A DNA stretch of 64,000 bases from Lachnoanaerobaculum umeaense (lineage in GTDB: Bacteria > Bacillota > Clostridia > Lachnospirales > Lachnospiraceae), in assembly GCF_003589745.1 (NCBI RefSeq), contig NZ_CP032364.1, forward strand, positions 2,666,001 to 2,730,000, read 5' to 3'. Position numbers and translations under genes: made by a program. Shown one piece after another: positions 7,021-15,848 of the stretch (position 1 is the first letter of the stretch; every line of letters starts with the position of its first letter). Under the pieces are notes generated by a model. The model saw nothing but the letters and a program-made list of their open reading frames with translations. It was not told the DNA's origin and made no database searches.

Positions 7021-8430
7021 ATGATAAACATATGTTCTAAAGAAGATATTTTAAAAAAGCTTGAAATACTCTCAGACGCTGCTAAATATGATGTTGCCTG
7101 CACTTCAAGTGGAGTGGATAGAAAGGGAAAAGGAGGAATGCTTGGCAACGCTGTAGCCGCAGGAATATGCCATACTTTCAGTAGCGATGGAAGATGTGTT
7201 TCTTTGCTTAAGATACTTATGACTAACCATTGTATTTTTGATTGTAAATACTGTATTAACAGAAAAAGTAATGATATAAGACGTGCATGCTTTACTCCAA
7301 GAGAGATTTGCAAGTTGACTGTGGAATTTTATAAAAGGAATTATATTGAAGGGTTGTTTTTAAGTTCCGGTATAATTAACAGTCCGAACTTTACTATGGA
7401 AAAGATCTGTGAAACTCTTATTCTGTTAAGGAATGAATACATGTTTAACGGATATGTCCATGTTAAGGCTATACCCGGTGCCTCTGATGAATTACTTTTA
7501 CAGGCCGGCTCTCTTGCAGACAGAATGAGTGTTAATATTGAGTTCCCTACTGAATCAAGCCTAAAAAAATATGCTCCCAATAAAAGCTTTCATCTTATAT
7601 CAGATCCTATGAAAAAAATAAAGGATTCCATAGAGATGAATAGGTTAAGTACCGGAAAGAGTTCGAAGCTCCCAAGAAGCAATATAAATAAATATCTTCC
7701 CGGAAGTATATTTAATGATGTAGCCCAAATTGAAGGGGATAGTATTTTAAATTCATTACCTATCACTAAACAGGCTAATGTTCGACCATTTGTGCCGTCC
7801 GGCCAGAGTACACAAATGATTATAGGTGCCGGTGATGACAGTGACTATACTATCCTTATGACTGCACAAAATCTATATAAAAGTTTTGACTTAAAAAGGG
7901 TATTTTATTCCGCATATATTCCTATTAATGAGGATTCATCCCTACCAACCCTAAATACACCTGTGCCGCTTTTAAGGGAGCATAGGCTTTATCAAGCTGA
8001 TTGGCTTATTAGATTTTACGGTTTTAATGCACAGGAGCTTCTAAGCAAAGAGAATCCGGACTTTAACACCTATATGGATCCTAAATGCAATTGGGCTGTT
8101 AAGCATTTGGAGTTCTTCCCTGTAGAAGTACAAACAGCTGATATATCCAGTCTGCTTAGAGTACCCGGCATAGGTCCTAAGGCTGCAAAAAGAATTGTAA
8201 GTTCTCGCAGATACTCCTTGCTTGACTTTAATTCCATTGCCAAGATGGGTGTAGTCTTAAAAAGGGCACATTACTTTTTAACCTGTAATGGAAAAATGAT
8301 GTACAAAACCTTATTGGATGAAAAATATATAACAAACAGACTTATTGGTTTAAATAGTAATGAGAACTATCAACACAGCTACAAAGCTGAAAGGCAGTTA
8401 TCTCTATTTGATGATTTTGGATTAAAATAA
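7021..8430 (+). CDS. Putative DNA modification/repair radical SAM protein
   Basis: This 469-aa protein matches the radical-SAM family (TIGR03916-type) that is genetically linked to a DNA-metabolism partner and sometimes to uracil-DNA glycosylase domains. The SAM cluster motif CX3CX2C is at Cys71, Cys75 and Cys78 (HCIFDCKYC). Near residue 380 a helix-hairpin-helix DNA-binding motif appears (LLRVPGIGPKAAKRI). The first conserved family block, KLEILSDAAKYDVACTSSG, begins soon after Met1. I start at ATG 7021 because the TTG at 6985 is itself the -35 hexamer. No ribosome-binding site precedes 7021. LexA-like boxes suggest SOS induction. The exact reaction is unknown. Confidence 0.88.
   Translation: MINICSKEDILKKLEILSDAAKYDVACTSSGVDRKGKGGMLGNAVAAGICHTFSSDGRCVSLLKILMTNHCIFDCKYCINRKSNDIRRACFTPREICKLTVEFYKRNYIEGLFLSSGIINSPNFTMEKICETLILLRNEYMFNGYVHVKAIPGASDELLLQAGSLADRMSVNIEFPTESSLKKYAPNKSFHLISDPMKKIKDSIEMNRLSTGKSSKLPRSNINKYLPGSIFNDVAQIEGDSILNSLPITKQANVRPFVPSGQSTQMIIGAGDDSDYTILMTAQNLYKSFDLKRVFYSAYIPINEDSSLPTLNTPVPLLREHRLYQADWLIRFYGFNAQELLSKENPDFNTYMDPKCNWAVKHLEFFPVEVQTADISSLLRVPGIGPKAAKRIVSSRRYSLLDFNSIAKMGVVLKRAHYFLTCNGKMMYKTLLDEKYITNRLIGLNSNENYQHSYKAERQLSLFDDFGLK
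7025..7038 (+). promoter_or_regulatory. Second LexA-like box at the start codon
   Basis: TAAACATATGTTCT shares the core AAC-ATAT-GTT with the box in the promoter but departs from consensus at the outer bases. It overlaps codons 2-6 of the radical-SAM gene, so a bound repressor would block transcription at its start. Confidence 0.45.
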
Positions 8431-9221
8431 TGAAAATATTTACATATGATGATAACTTTTACGCCTTGGCATCATGTATCTACACAGCTTGGGAATACAG
8501 TCTTTGCCATAAGGATGAAAGTATAAAACTGCAGAAACATTTATTTACACAGCAAAATCTTTTTTCGGAAAATATATATGTAAGCACAGATATTAATAAA
8601 GCAAAAAAGGTTATAGAAAGTATTAAGCACAAACTTTCTATGCGAACATATGAGATTGTTTATATGGCTTTCTTATATTATAAAGATACGGGAAATGATA
8701 TTTATAATTACCTGAAACTTGCTTTTAAATATGGTAAAAAAATCAATTATATGTCAGGTGAGGAAATTGTTATGAAACTTTTAAAGTTTCAAACAGCAGT
8801 CAACCGTGAAATTCACTCCTATAAAGAGGTTACAAGATTTAAAGAGGTGGATGAGGATCTCTTTTTGGCAACTATAGAACCAAAGCATGATATACTTGCC
8901 GAGCTCTCCTATCATTTTAAAGATAGAATGCCTTCTCTTAACTGGAGCATTATAGACTCTTCAAGAAGTATTGCCCTAATACATCCAAAGGACAGTGACT
9001 GTTACCTACAAATAGTTGAAAAAAGCACGCTTGAAGCTGCTACAAAGTTAAATGATATAAAAAATCCTTATTCCAAACTTTGGAAAACATTTTTTGAAAA
9101 CATTTCAATAAAAGAAAGGGGAAATGTAAATCTACAAAGACAAAATTGCCCTCTTAGAAAAAGAAAGTATATGACTGAGTTTATAGATGAATGGTTACAG
9201 TTCAGGTACCATATATCTTGA
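8430..9221 (+). CDS. Probable DNA metabolism protein (radical-SAM partner), C-terminus extended by MITE
   Basis: This 263-aa protein resembles the TIGR03915/DUF4130-type partner of the preceding radical-SAM protein, and its start shares one base with that gene's stop (TAATG). The conserved C-terminal region reads FFENISIKERGNVNLQRQ...RKRKYMTEF. The last nine residues, WLQFRYHIS, are encoded inside a 240-bp inserted element. Removing the element and one copy of its 8-bp target duplication restores GAT-GAA-TGA, so the ancestral protein ended MTEFIDE. Whether the short extension harms function is unknown. No catalytic residues are established for this family. Confidence 0.85.
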   Translation: MKIFTYDDNFYALASCIYTAWEYSLCHKDESIKLQKHLFTQQNLFSENIYVSTDINKAKKVIESIKHKLSMRTYEIVYMAFLYYKDTGNDIYNYLKLAFKYGKKINYMSGEEIVMKLLKFQTAVNREIHSYKEVTRFKEVDEDLFLATIEPKHDILAELSYHFKDRMPSLNWSIIDSSRSIALIHPKDSDCYLQIVEKSTLEAATKLNDIKNPYSKLWKTFFENISIKERGNVNLQRQNCPLRKRKYMTEFIDEWLQFRYHIS

Positions 9222-9433
9222 GACTTTTAATTTTACAATCCTTGTAGCGTTTAACTCTTTCGTGAAAACGAGACTCAGATTAAGCAGCCTGTGACTTGTT
9301 TGAGTGCAGTTCGCTGCTCCCCAAGCGAACAAACGAGTTTTTGCAGACTGCGTAAAATCCTGCGAAGTTTTAAGAAAGAGTTGCGATTAGGATTGTAAAA
9401 CAAAAGCTCTAAAGGGGCTACCTGAACTGTAAC
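9194..9433. mobile_element. 240-bp MITE-like element with 8-bp target duplication
   Basis: The perfect 15-bp terminal inverted repeats are GTTACAGTTCAGGTA (9194-9208) and TACCTGAACTGTAAC (9419-9433). The 8-bp direct repeat GATGAATG flanks both sides (9186-9193 and 9434-9441). Inside, a second pair of arms carries TTTTACAATCC/GGATTGTAAAA (9231-9241 and 9390-9400) plus AACTCTTTC/GAAAGAGTT, and the centre holds a GTTCGCT/AGCGAAC hairpin. The element encodes no protein and would fold into one long hairpin. Eight-base duplications occur with IS256- and ISL3-family transposases, but the mobilising enzyme is not identifiable here. Confidence 0.85.
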
Positions 9434-9453
9434 GATGAATGATAAGTATATAA

Positions 9454-9492
9454 AAAGGAGTTGTCGTTTAATATTAACGACAACCCTCTTTT
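9454..9492. terminator. Bidirectional terminator after opp operon
   Basis: TTGTCGTT (9461-9468) pairs with AACGACAA (9476-9483). Outer A-rich and T-rich sequences extend the stem and supply T-tails on both strands. Confidence 0.8.
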
Positions 9493-9523
9493 ATACTAAA
9501 ATGTACGCTTTATTTTTCAATTA

Positions 9524-11212
9524 TTACTCTGCTATATCTGCATACTCAAAATGCCAGAATCCGTCAGCTGAATGCCAGCTGCCTGTTATCTTATCACTCT
9601 GAAGATAGAAATCATTGTAATAAAGAAGCGGAACCATAGCTGTATCCTTCATTATAAAGTCTTCAGCCTGATGTAAGTATCCGAATCTTGTCTGTGGATC
9701 TTTCTCTGTAGCCGCCTTTTCCATAAGAGCATCAAACTCAGGATTGCTGTACTTAGCACTGTTATTTCCATTTCCTGTTGATGCAAGCTCTAATATATTT
9801 GAAGGGTCATTATAATCCATTACCCAACCATCTCTTGCTATCTGATAGTTTCCTGATCTTCTCTGTGGTGTAAATGACTTCCACTCAACTATATTTACCT
9901 GTACTTTAAGGCCAAGCTCACCCCATGCCTGCTGTAAATATTCTGCTATCTTCTTGTGATAACTTGCATCATTTGTTGAGTAAACCATCTCAGGTAATCC
10001 GACACCATTCTCATATCCTGCTTCTTTTAAAAGCTCTTTAGCCTTTGCAAGATTAGCTGCATGATCATCAATATTTATATACACAGATGGATCTGTTATA
10101 TGGTCTTTCCATGCAGAGCCGTCCCAGTCTGTTACTCCCTCACTTACAAAGCCTGTTGCAGGAGTATATGTACCTGCTGTAATTGTCTCTGAAATATACT
10201 TTCTGTCTAGAGCAAGTGAAAGTGCCTCTCTTACTCTTGAGTCTTTAAACTCATCTAAGTTATTATTTAAATCAAGATAGTATGTTCCAAGTATAGGATC
10301 TACATGGAAGTCAGATCTTGTCTTTAATGTTGTGATCTCCTGTGTAGGAACTTCCTTTATCATTAAAGCATCACCCGATTCATATGCACTGAAAGTCGCA
10401 TTCTGATCATTCATAAGAAGGCATTTAATACCGTCAAGCTTTACAGAATCTGCATCCCAATAGTTCTCATTTTTCTCAAACATAAGGTAACTTCCCGGCT
10501 TCCACTCAGTAAGCTTAAAAGGACCTGTTGAAATATATGTTTTAGGATCGATACTCCATCCGTCAGGATTTGCCTCTACTACATCCTTCTTAACAGGTGA
10601 AAGAGAAACAAATGATGCAAGCTTATCAAAATATGGTGTAGGCTTTGCCATATGTACCACCAAAGTCTTATCATCTGTTGCCTCTACTTTTAATTTTGTA
10701 GGATCCGGATCTACTGTAGTATTACCTTCTTCATCAGGCAAACCTATAGCTTCCTCATATCCTTCTACCATTCCCAGCACTGTCTGTGCATATGGTGCCG
10801 CAACATTTGGATCAACCATTCTCTGCCAGCTGTATACGAAATCTTCTGCTGTAAGATCTGAACCGTCTGACCACTTTAATCCGTCTCTTAAGTGGAATGT
10901 CCAGGTGAGCTGGTCATCACTTATTTCATACTTCTCGGCAAGTCCCGGTACTATCTTTCCGTCTTTATCAACCTTTAAAAGATTGTCAAAAGCAAACAAG
11001 ATATAGTTTGCACCGTCTACGGCAGAGTTAAGTGCAGGATCAATTGACTCTACATCCGGTCCGAGCTGAATTGTAAGAATCTTCTTACCGACAGCTGTTT
11101 GTGTAGTATCACCATTTTTTGCACCATCACCACCTGATTTTGAACCACCACACCCTGAAAGGGCCATTGCACCGGCTATTGCCAATGCGGCAACAATAAA
11201 TCTTTTTTTCAT
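9524..11212 (-). CDS. Peptide ABC transporter substrate-binding lipoprotein, copy 3
   Basis: This 562-aa protein begins at the ATG at 11212 after GGAGGAGG. An upstream in-frame ATG at 11227 contains the ribosome-binding site and is rejected. It has a lipoprotein signal (MKKRFIVAALAIAGAMALSGC, lipidated Cys about residue 21) and a Gly/Ser linker. The family-5 peptide-binding (OppA/DppA) fold follows, with the block TWTFHLRDGLKWSDGSDLTAEDFVYSWQRM quoted here in parts: TWTFHLRDGLKWSDG, then FVYSWQRM. It is the last and separately regulated member of three paralogues downstream of oppBCDF. It has its own promoter, and a terminator separates it from copy 2. Ligand specificity is unknown. Confidence 0.9.
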   Translation of the reverse strand: MKKRFIVAALAIAGAMALSGCGGSKSGGDGAKNGDTTQTAVGKKILTIQLGPDVESIDPALNSAVDGANYILFAFDNLLKVDKDGKIVPGLAEKYEISDDQLTWTFHLRDGLKWSDGSDLTAEDFVYSWQRMVDPNVAAPYAQTVLGMVEGYEEAIGLPDEEGNTTVDPDPTKLKVEATDDKTLVVHMAKPTPYFDKLASFVSLSPVKKDVVEANPDGWSIDPKTYISTGPFKLTEWKPGSYLMFEKNENYWDADSVKLDGIKCLLMNDQNATFSAYESGDALMIKEVPTQEITTLKTRSDFHVDPILGTYYLDLNNNLDEFKDSRVREALSLALDRKYISETITAGTYTPATGFVSEGVTDWDGSAWKDHITDPSVYINIDDHAANLAKAKELLKEAGYENGVGLPEMVYSTNDASYHKKIAEYLQQAWGELGLKVQVNIVEWKSFTPQRRSGNYQIARDGWVMDYNDPSNILELASTGNGNNSAKYSNPEFDALMEKAATEKDPQTRFGYLHQAEDFIMKDTAMVPLLYYNDFYLQSDKITGSWHSADGFWHFEYADIAE

Positions 11213-11236
11213 TAATTCCTCCTCCATTTTTAACTT

Positions 11237-11283
11237 TATTCAATTATATGAATAAATATACCATAATTGAATATCTTTGTCTA
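11237..11283 (-). promoter_or_regulatory. Promoter and possible operator of binding-protein copy 3
   Basis: On the minus strand the -35 is TAGACA (11283-11278), the spacer is 17 nt, and the -10 is TATATT (11260-11255). A perfect 11-bp inverted repeat, TATTCAATTAT (11237-11247) and ATAATTGAATA (11263-11273), brackets the -10. This suggests a regulator site specific to this copy. Confidence 0.6.
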
Positions 11284-11367
11284 CCCTTTAAATTAAATAA
11301 ATAATATCTTGACAAGTTAAAACATTAGAAACTCAAATTTATGCATCAAAGATTATCAATATTTATA

Positions 11368-11398
11368 CAAAAAGAGTCGGAAGTAAAATTCCGACTCT
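11368..11398 (-). terminator. Terminator between binding-protein copies 2 and 3
   Basis: AGAGTCGGAA pairs with TTCCGACTCT (11398-11389 and 11382-11373 on the minus strand), followed by TTTTTG. Confidence 0.85.
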
Positions 11399-11411
11399 AA
11401 AATATAATATA

Positions 11412-13064
11412 TTATTCTGCTATATCGGCATACTCAAAGTGCCAAATACCGTCTGATGTATAGAAGCTGTCTATAAGCTTATCGCTCTGAAGATATGTCT
11501 CATTTTGATACATTAGCGGAATAACTCCGGCATCTTTTAATAGAAGTTCCTCAGCCTGATGGAAATATCCGAATCTTGTCTTTGCATCAGACTCTTGTGC
11601 AGCCTTATCAAGGAGCGCATCAAACTCAGGGTTTTTGTATTTTGAGTTGTTGTTTCCGTTTGTACTGTATACACACTCAAGAAGATTTGAAGGATCGTTA
11701 TAATCCATTACCCATCCGTCTCTTGCCAACTGATAGTTTCCGGATCTTCTCTGCGGCATAAATGACTTCCACTCAACAATGTTTACCTCAACATTTATTC
11801 CAAGCTCTTTCCAAGCCTGCTGTAAATACTCTGCAACCTTCTTGTTGAGACCTGCATCATTTGTTGTATATGACATAGCAGGAAGTCCTACTCCGTTCTC
11901 ATATCCGGCTTCTTTTAGAAGTTCCTTAGCCTTTGCAAGGTTTACTTTAAAATTATCATTATCAATATATACAGACTTGTCTATTATATTATCAGCCCAT
12001 GCGCTTCCGTCCCAATCCACTACACCGTCAGGGATAAAGCCTGTTGCAGGTGAATTTATACCTGCAGTAATAGTATCCGCCATATACTTTCTGTCAAGTG
12101 CAAGTGCAAGTGCCTCTCTCACCTTAGGATCCTTAAACTCTTCCAAATCATTGTTGATAGCGATATATGATATTCCAAGCTTAGGACTGGACTTATAATC
12201 CGGTCTCTTCTGCATTGTTGTTATCTCCTGCACAGGGTAATCCTTAATCATTAAGGCATCTCCCGACTCATATGCGCTAAAAGCCGCATTCTGATCCTGC
12301 ATAAGGAGGCATTTGATACCGTCAAGCTTTATGGCATCCTTATTCCAGTAATTTTCATTCTTTGTAACCAATAAATAACTTCCCTGCTTCCACTCTGTAA
12401 GCTTGAAAGGACCTGTTGAGATATATGTCTTAGGATCAAGACTCCATCCGTCAGGATTTGCCTCCACTACGTCTTTCTTTACAGGTGAAAGTGCTGCAAA
12501 TGCCGCAAGTCTGTCAAAGTATGGTGCAGGATGTGACATATGAACAACCAAAGTCTTATCATCCGGTGCCTCTACCTTAAGCTTTGTGATATCAGGATCT
12601 ATTGTAGGATTACCGTCCGCATCAGGCTTACCTATAGCCTCATCATAGCCCTCTACCATTCCAAGTACAGTCTCTGCATATGGAGCGGCAACCTCAGGGT
12701 CAACCATTCTCTGCCAGCTGTATACAAAGTCGTTAGCGCTAAACGCTGAACCGTCAGACCACTTAAGTCCGTCTCTTAGATGGAAAGTCCATGTAAGTCC
12801 GTCATCACTTACTTCATATTTCTCAGCCAAACTTGGCGCTATCTTGCCGTCCTTATCAAGTCTAAGCAAGTTGTCTGATATCATTGTTAAATAGTTTGCA
12901 CCGTCAGCTGACTGATTGAGTGCAGGGTCAATTGTTTCAACATCAGGTCCTTCCTCAATAGTAAGAATCTTTCCGCTCTTACTTGCGGATTTTGAACCTC
13001 CACATGCTGAAAGTGCTACTGCTGCAGCAATTGTCAGTGTAGCCAAAAACAATCTTTTTCTCAT
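11412..13064 (-). CDS. Peptide ABC transporter substrate-binding lipoprotein, copy 2
   Basis: This 550-aa OppA-type binding protein has a lipoprotein signal (MRKRLFLATLTIAAAVALSAC) and a Gly/Ser/Lys linker. Its body is closely similar to copies 1 and 3 throughout (for example SLAEKYEVSDDGLTWTFHL and SYLLVTKNENYW). It follows copy 1 after only 26 bases with its own ribosome-binding site (AGGAG), so the two are co-transcribed. It differs from the other copies most in the region after residue 290 (KSSPKLGISYIAINNDLEEF), in the part of the fold that lines the peptide pocket in known homologues. Different peptide preferences are therefore plausible but unproven. Confidence 0.9.
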   Translation of the reverse strand: MRKRLFLATLTIAAAVALSACGGSKSASKSGKILTIEEGPDVETIDPALNQSADGANYLTMISDNLLRLDKDGKIAPSLAEKYEVSDDGLTWTFHLRDGLKWSDGSAFSANDFVYSWQRMVDPEVAAPYAETVLGMVEGYDEAIGKPDADGNPTIDPDITKLKVEAPDDKTLVVHMSHPAPYFDRLAAFAALSPVKKDVVEANPDGWSLDPKTYISTGPFKLTEWKQGSYLLVTKNENYWNKDAIKLDGIKCLLMQDQNAAFSAYESGDALMIKDYPVQEITTMQKRPDYKSSPKLGISYIAINNDLEEFKDPKVREALALALDRKYMADTITAGINSPATGFIPDGVVDWDGSAWADNIIDKSVYIDNDNFKVNLAKAKELLKEAGYENGVGLPAMSYTTNDAGLNKKVAEYLQQAWKELGINVEVNIVEWKSFMPQRRSGNYQLARDGWVMDYNDPSNLLECVYSTNGNNNSKYKNPEFDALLDKAAQESDAKTRFGYFHQAEELLLKDAGVIPLMYQNETYLQSDKLIDSFYTSDGIWHFEYADIAE

Positions 13065-13090
13065 AAATTCTCCTAAAATTCTAATATTTT

Positions 13091-14749
13091 TTATTCTGCA
13101 ATATCGGCATACTCAAAGTGATAGATACCGTCAGCTGTGTGATAGCTGTCTTTTACCTTATCGCTCTGAAGATACATCTCATTGTAGTAAAGAAGCGGTG
13201 TTACACCCATATCTCTCATAAGCATCTCTTCAGCCTGATGGAAGTAACCATATCTTGTCTGTGGATCTATCTCGGCAGCAGCCTTCTCTAAGAGTGCATC
13301 ATACTCAGGATTAGAGTACTTTGAACTGTTATTTCCGTTTCCTGTCTGTGTAAGCTGAAGGATATTTGAAGGATCATTGTAATCCATTACCCAACCATCT
13401 CTTGCTATCTGATAGTTTCCTGATCTTCTCTGTGGTGTAAATGACTTCCACTCAACTACATTTACTTCTACATTAATGCCCAACTCTTTCCAAGCCTGCT
13501 GTAAATACTCAGCAATCTTTTTATGATAGCTTGCATCATTTATTGAATATGTAAAAGTAGGAAGTCCTTCACCATTTGGATGTCCTGCCTCTGCCAAAAG
13601 CTCTTTAGCCTTTGCAAGATTACCTGCATGATCTTCAATATTGATATATACAGAAGGGTCTGTAATATTATCTGCCCAAGGTGAACCGTCCCAATCTGTT
13701 ACACCTGAACTTACAAATCCGCTAGCAGGAGTATATGTACCTGCTGTAATAGTCTCTGAAATATACTTTCTATCAAGTGCAAGTGAAAGTGCCTGACGCA
13801 CTCTTGCATCTTTAAACTCCTCTAAGTTATTGTTTAAGTCGATAAAATATGTTCCAAGCTGTGGATCAAGGTGATAATCAGATCTCTTCTGCAATGTTGT
13901 GATCTCCTGTGTAGGAATATCCTTAATCATCAAAGCATCTCCGGACTCATATGCACTAAAAGCTGCATTCTGATCCTGCATAAGGAGACATTTGATACCG
14001 TCAAGCTTTACGGCATCCTTATTCCAGTAGTTCTCATTCTTCTCAAGCATTAAATAGCTTCCTGATTTCCACTCTGTAAGCTTAAATGGACCTGTAGAGA
14101 TATATGTCTTTGGATCAAGTGTCCATCTGTCAGGATTTGCCTCTACTACATCCTTCTTTACCGGTGAAAGTGCTGCAAATGTTGCAAGCTTGTCAAAATA
14201 AGGTGTTGGTGTTGCCATATGAACAACCAAAGTCTTATCATCGGTTGCCTCAACTCTAAGCTTTGTAATATCCGGATCTATCGTAGGATTACCGTCTGCA
14301 TCAGGTAAACCTATAGCCTCTTCATAACCTTCCACCATTCCAAGAGTTATCTCAGCATATGGTGCAGCAACCTCAGGGTCAATCATTCTCTGCCAGCTGT
14401 ATACGAAATCATTAGCTGTTAAATCTGAACCGTCTGACCACTTTAAACCGTCTCTTAAGTAGAATGTCCATGTAAGTGCATCTGCGCTTGACTCGTACTT
14501 CTCAGCCAAACTTGGAGCAATCTTTCCATCCTTGTCGACTCTAAGCAAATTATCAAAAAGATATGTGAGATAGTTTGCACCATCATTTGTTGTATTAAGT
14601 GCAGGGTCAATTGACTCTACTTCCGGTCCCAATTCGATAGTAAGAATCTTGCCTCCATCCTTTTTTGCTGACTTTGATCCGCCGCCACATCCTGCTAATA
14701 CAAGTGCACCGCTAAGAATCAATGTCGCTAAAACCAATTTTTTCTTCAT
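13091..14749 (-). CDS. oppA: Peptide ABC transporter substrate-binding lipoprotein, copy 1
   Basis: This 552-aa extracytoplasmic binding protein captures peptides for the OppBCDF transporter encoded directly upstream, 46 bases away. It shows a lipoprotein signal ending LVLAGCGGG, then a short linker and the family-5 solute-binding fold. The tail HFEYADIAE is shared by all three copies. It is preceded by AGGAGGATTT before the ATG. Because it adjoins oppF without a strong terminator, I regard it as the cognate oppA. Confidence 0.9.
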   Translation of the reverse strand: MKKKLVLATLILSGALVLAGCGGGSKSAKKDGGKILTIELGPEVESIDPALNTTNDGANYLTYLFDNLLRVDKDGKIAPSLAEKYESSADALTWTFYLRDGLKWSDGSDLTANDFVYSWQRMIDPEVAAPYAEITLGMVEGYEEAIGLPDADGNPTIDPDITKLRVEATDDKTLVVHMATPTPYFDKLATFAALSPVKKDVVEANPDRWTLDPKTYISTGPFKLTEWKSGSYLMLEKNENYWNKDAVKLDGIKCLLMQDQNAAFSAYESGDALMIKDIPTQEITTLQKRSDYHLDPQLGTYFIDLNNNLEEFKDARVRQALSLALDRKYISETITAGTYTPASGFVSSGVTDWDGSPWADNITDPSVYINIEDHAGNLAKAKELLAEAGHPNGEGLPTFTYSINDASYHKKIAEYLQQAWKELGINVEVNVVEWKSFTPQRRSGNYQIARDGWVMDYNDPSNILQLTQTGNGNNSSKYSNPEYDALLEKAAAEIDPQTRYGYFHQAEEMLMRDMGVTPLLYYNEMYLQSDKVKDSYHTADGIYHFEYADIAE

Positions 14750-14795
14750 AAATCCTCCTATAAATTTTATATTTAAAACCGTCCGGTTCTAATAT

Positions 14796-15848
14796 TTAGT
14801 TTATCTTTTCTATATTATGACAGGCAACAAAATGCCCTTTTTCCATCTCTCTCCATTTTGGAACTTCCATTGCACACTGTTCTGTAGCATATTTACATCT
14901 AGTTCTGAAGTGACATCCACTTGGCGGATTAAGAGGTGAAGGAACCTCTCCCTCAAGTACTATTCTTGATCTTTCTCTGGAAACCTTAGGATCTGCTACA
15001 GGTATAGCAGAAATAAGACTCTGTGTATATGGATGCAATGGCCTAAATATAATCTCAGCACTCTCTGCAAGCTCCACCATCTTACCAAGGTACATAACAC
15101 CAATTCTGTTGCTTATATGATTTACAATAGAAAGATCATGTGCAATAAACAGATATGTAAGCCCTCTCTCTTTTTGTAAATCCTCAAACATATTTACAAC
15201 CTGAGCCTGTATGGAAACATCCAGTGCAGATACCGGCTCATCTGCAACAATAAAATCAGGGTCAACTACAAGTGCTCTTGCGATACCAACTCTTTGTCTC
15301 TGTCCTCCCGAGAACTCATGAGGATATCTGTTGGCATGCTCTGAGTTAAGGCCTACAGTTTGTAATACCTCTATAATCTTGTCATGTCTATCCTGTTTTG
15401 AAGCTGCGATCTTATTGATATCTATAGCCTCACCTATAATATCTCCTACTGTCATTCTTGGATCAAGTGATGCATAAGGATCCTGGAAAACTATCTGTAG
15501 TTTTTTTCTGTAGGGATACATATTTACTGCTGTCTTTTTACCAAGTTTAGGCACACCATTTTCTATGATATCATTCCCGTTTTCATCTACAAGAGGTACT
15601 TTCCCGCTGTCAAACAGAACTTGATCCTTATATATAATTCTACCATCTGTAGGCTCATAGAGTCTAAGTAAAGATCTACCTGTCGTAGTTTTACCACACC
15701 CCGACTCTCCTACAAGCCCCAAAGTTTCTCCCTTTTCAATATAGAAAGAAACATCATCTACAGCTCTGACATATTTTTTATTTTTACCAAAACCTCCGAC
15801 AGGGAAGAATTGTTGTAAATGTTCAACTCTAATTATTTTTTCAGACAT
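14796..15848 (-). CDS. oppF: Oligopeptide ABC transporter ATPase OppF
   Basis: This 350-aa ATPase has Walker A GESGCGKTTTGRS, the signature FSGGQRQRVGIARAL, Walker B FIVADEPVSALD and switch His in FIAHDLS. The C-terminal oligopeptide-transporter extension has the CX5-8C-type cysteine cluster GCHFRTRCKYATEQCAMEVP, which in some homologues binds Fe-S. It heterodimerises with OppD and overlaps it by 16 bases. An unusual stretch of about 25-30 residues (VLFDSGKVPLVDENGNDIIE onwards) is inserted between Walker A and the Q-loop compared with ordinary OppF. Confidence 0.93.
   Translation of the reverse strand: MSEKIIRVEHLQQFFPVGGFGKNKKYVRAVDDVSFYIEKGETLGLVGESGCGKTTTGRSLLRLYEPTDGRIIYKDQVLFDSGKVPLVDENGNDIIENGVPKLGKKTAVNMYPYRKKLQIVFQDPYASLDPRMTVGDIIGEAIDINKIAASKQDRHDKIIEVLQTVGLNSEHANRYPHEFSGGQRQRVGIARALVVDPDFIVADEPVSALDVSIQAQVVNMFEDLQKERGLTYLFIAHDLSIVNHISNRIGVMYLGKMVELAESAEIIFRPLHPYTQSLISAIPVADPKVSRERSRIVLEGEVPSPLNPPSGCHFRTRCKYATEQCAMEVPKWREMEKGHFVACHNIEKIN

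Noticed and set aside
14760..14795. Short repeat AACCG-CGGTT between oppF and oppA as a terminator
   Set aside because: The stem is only five pairs with a two-base loop, so it is not a credible terminator.
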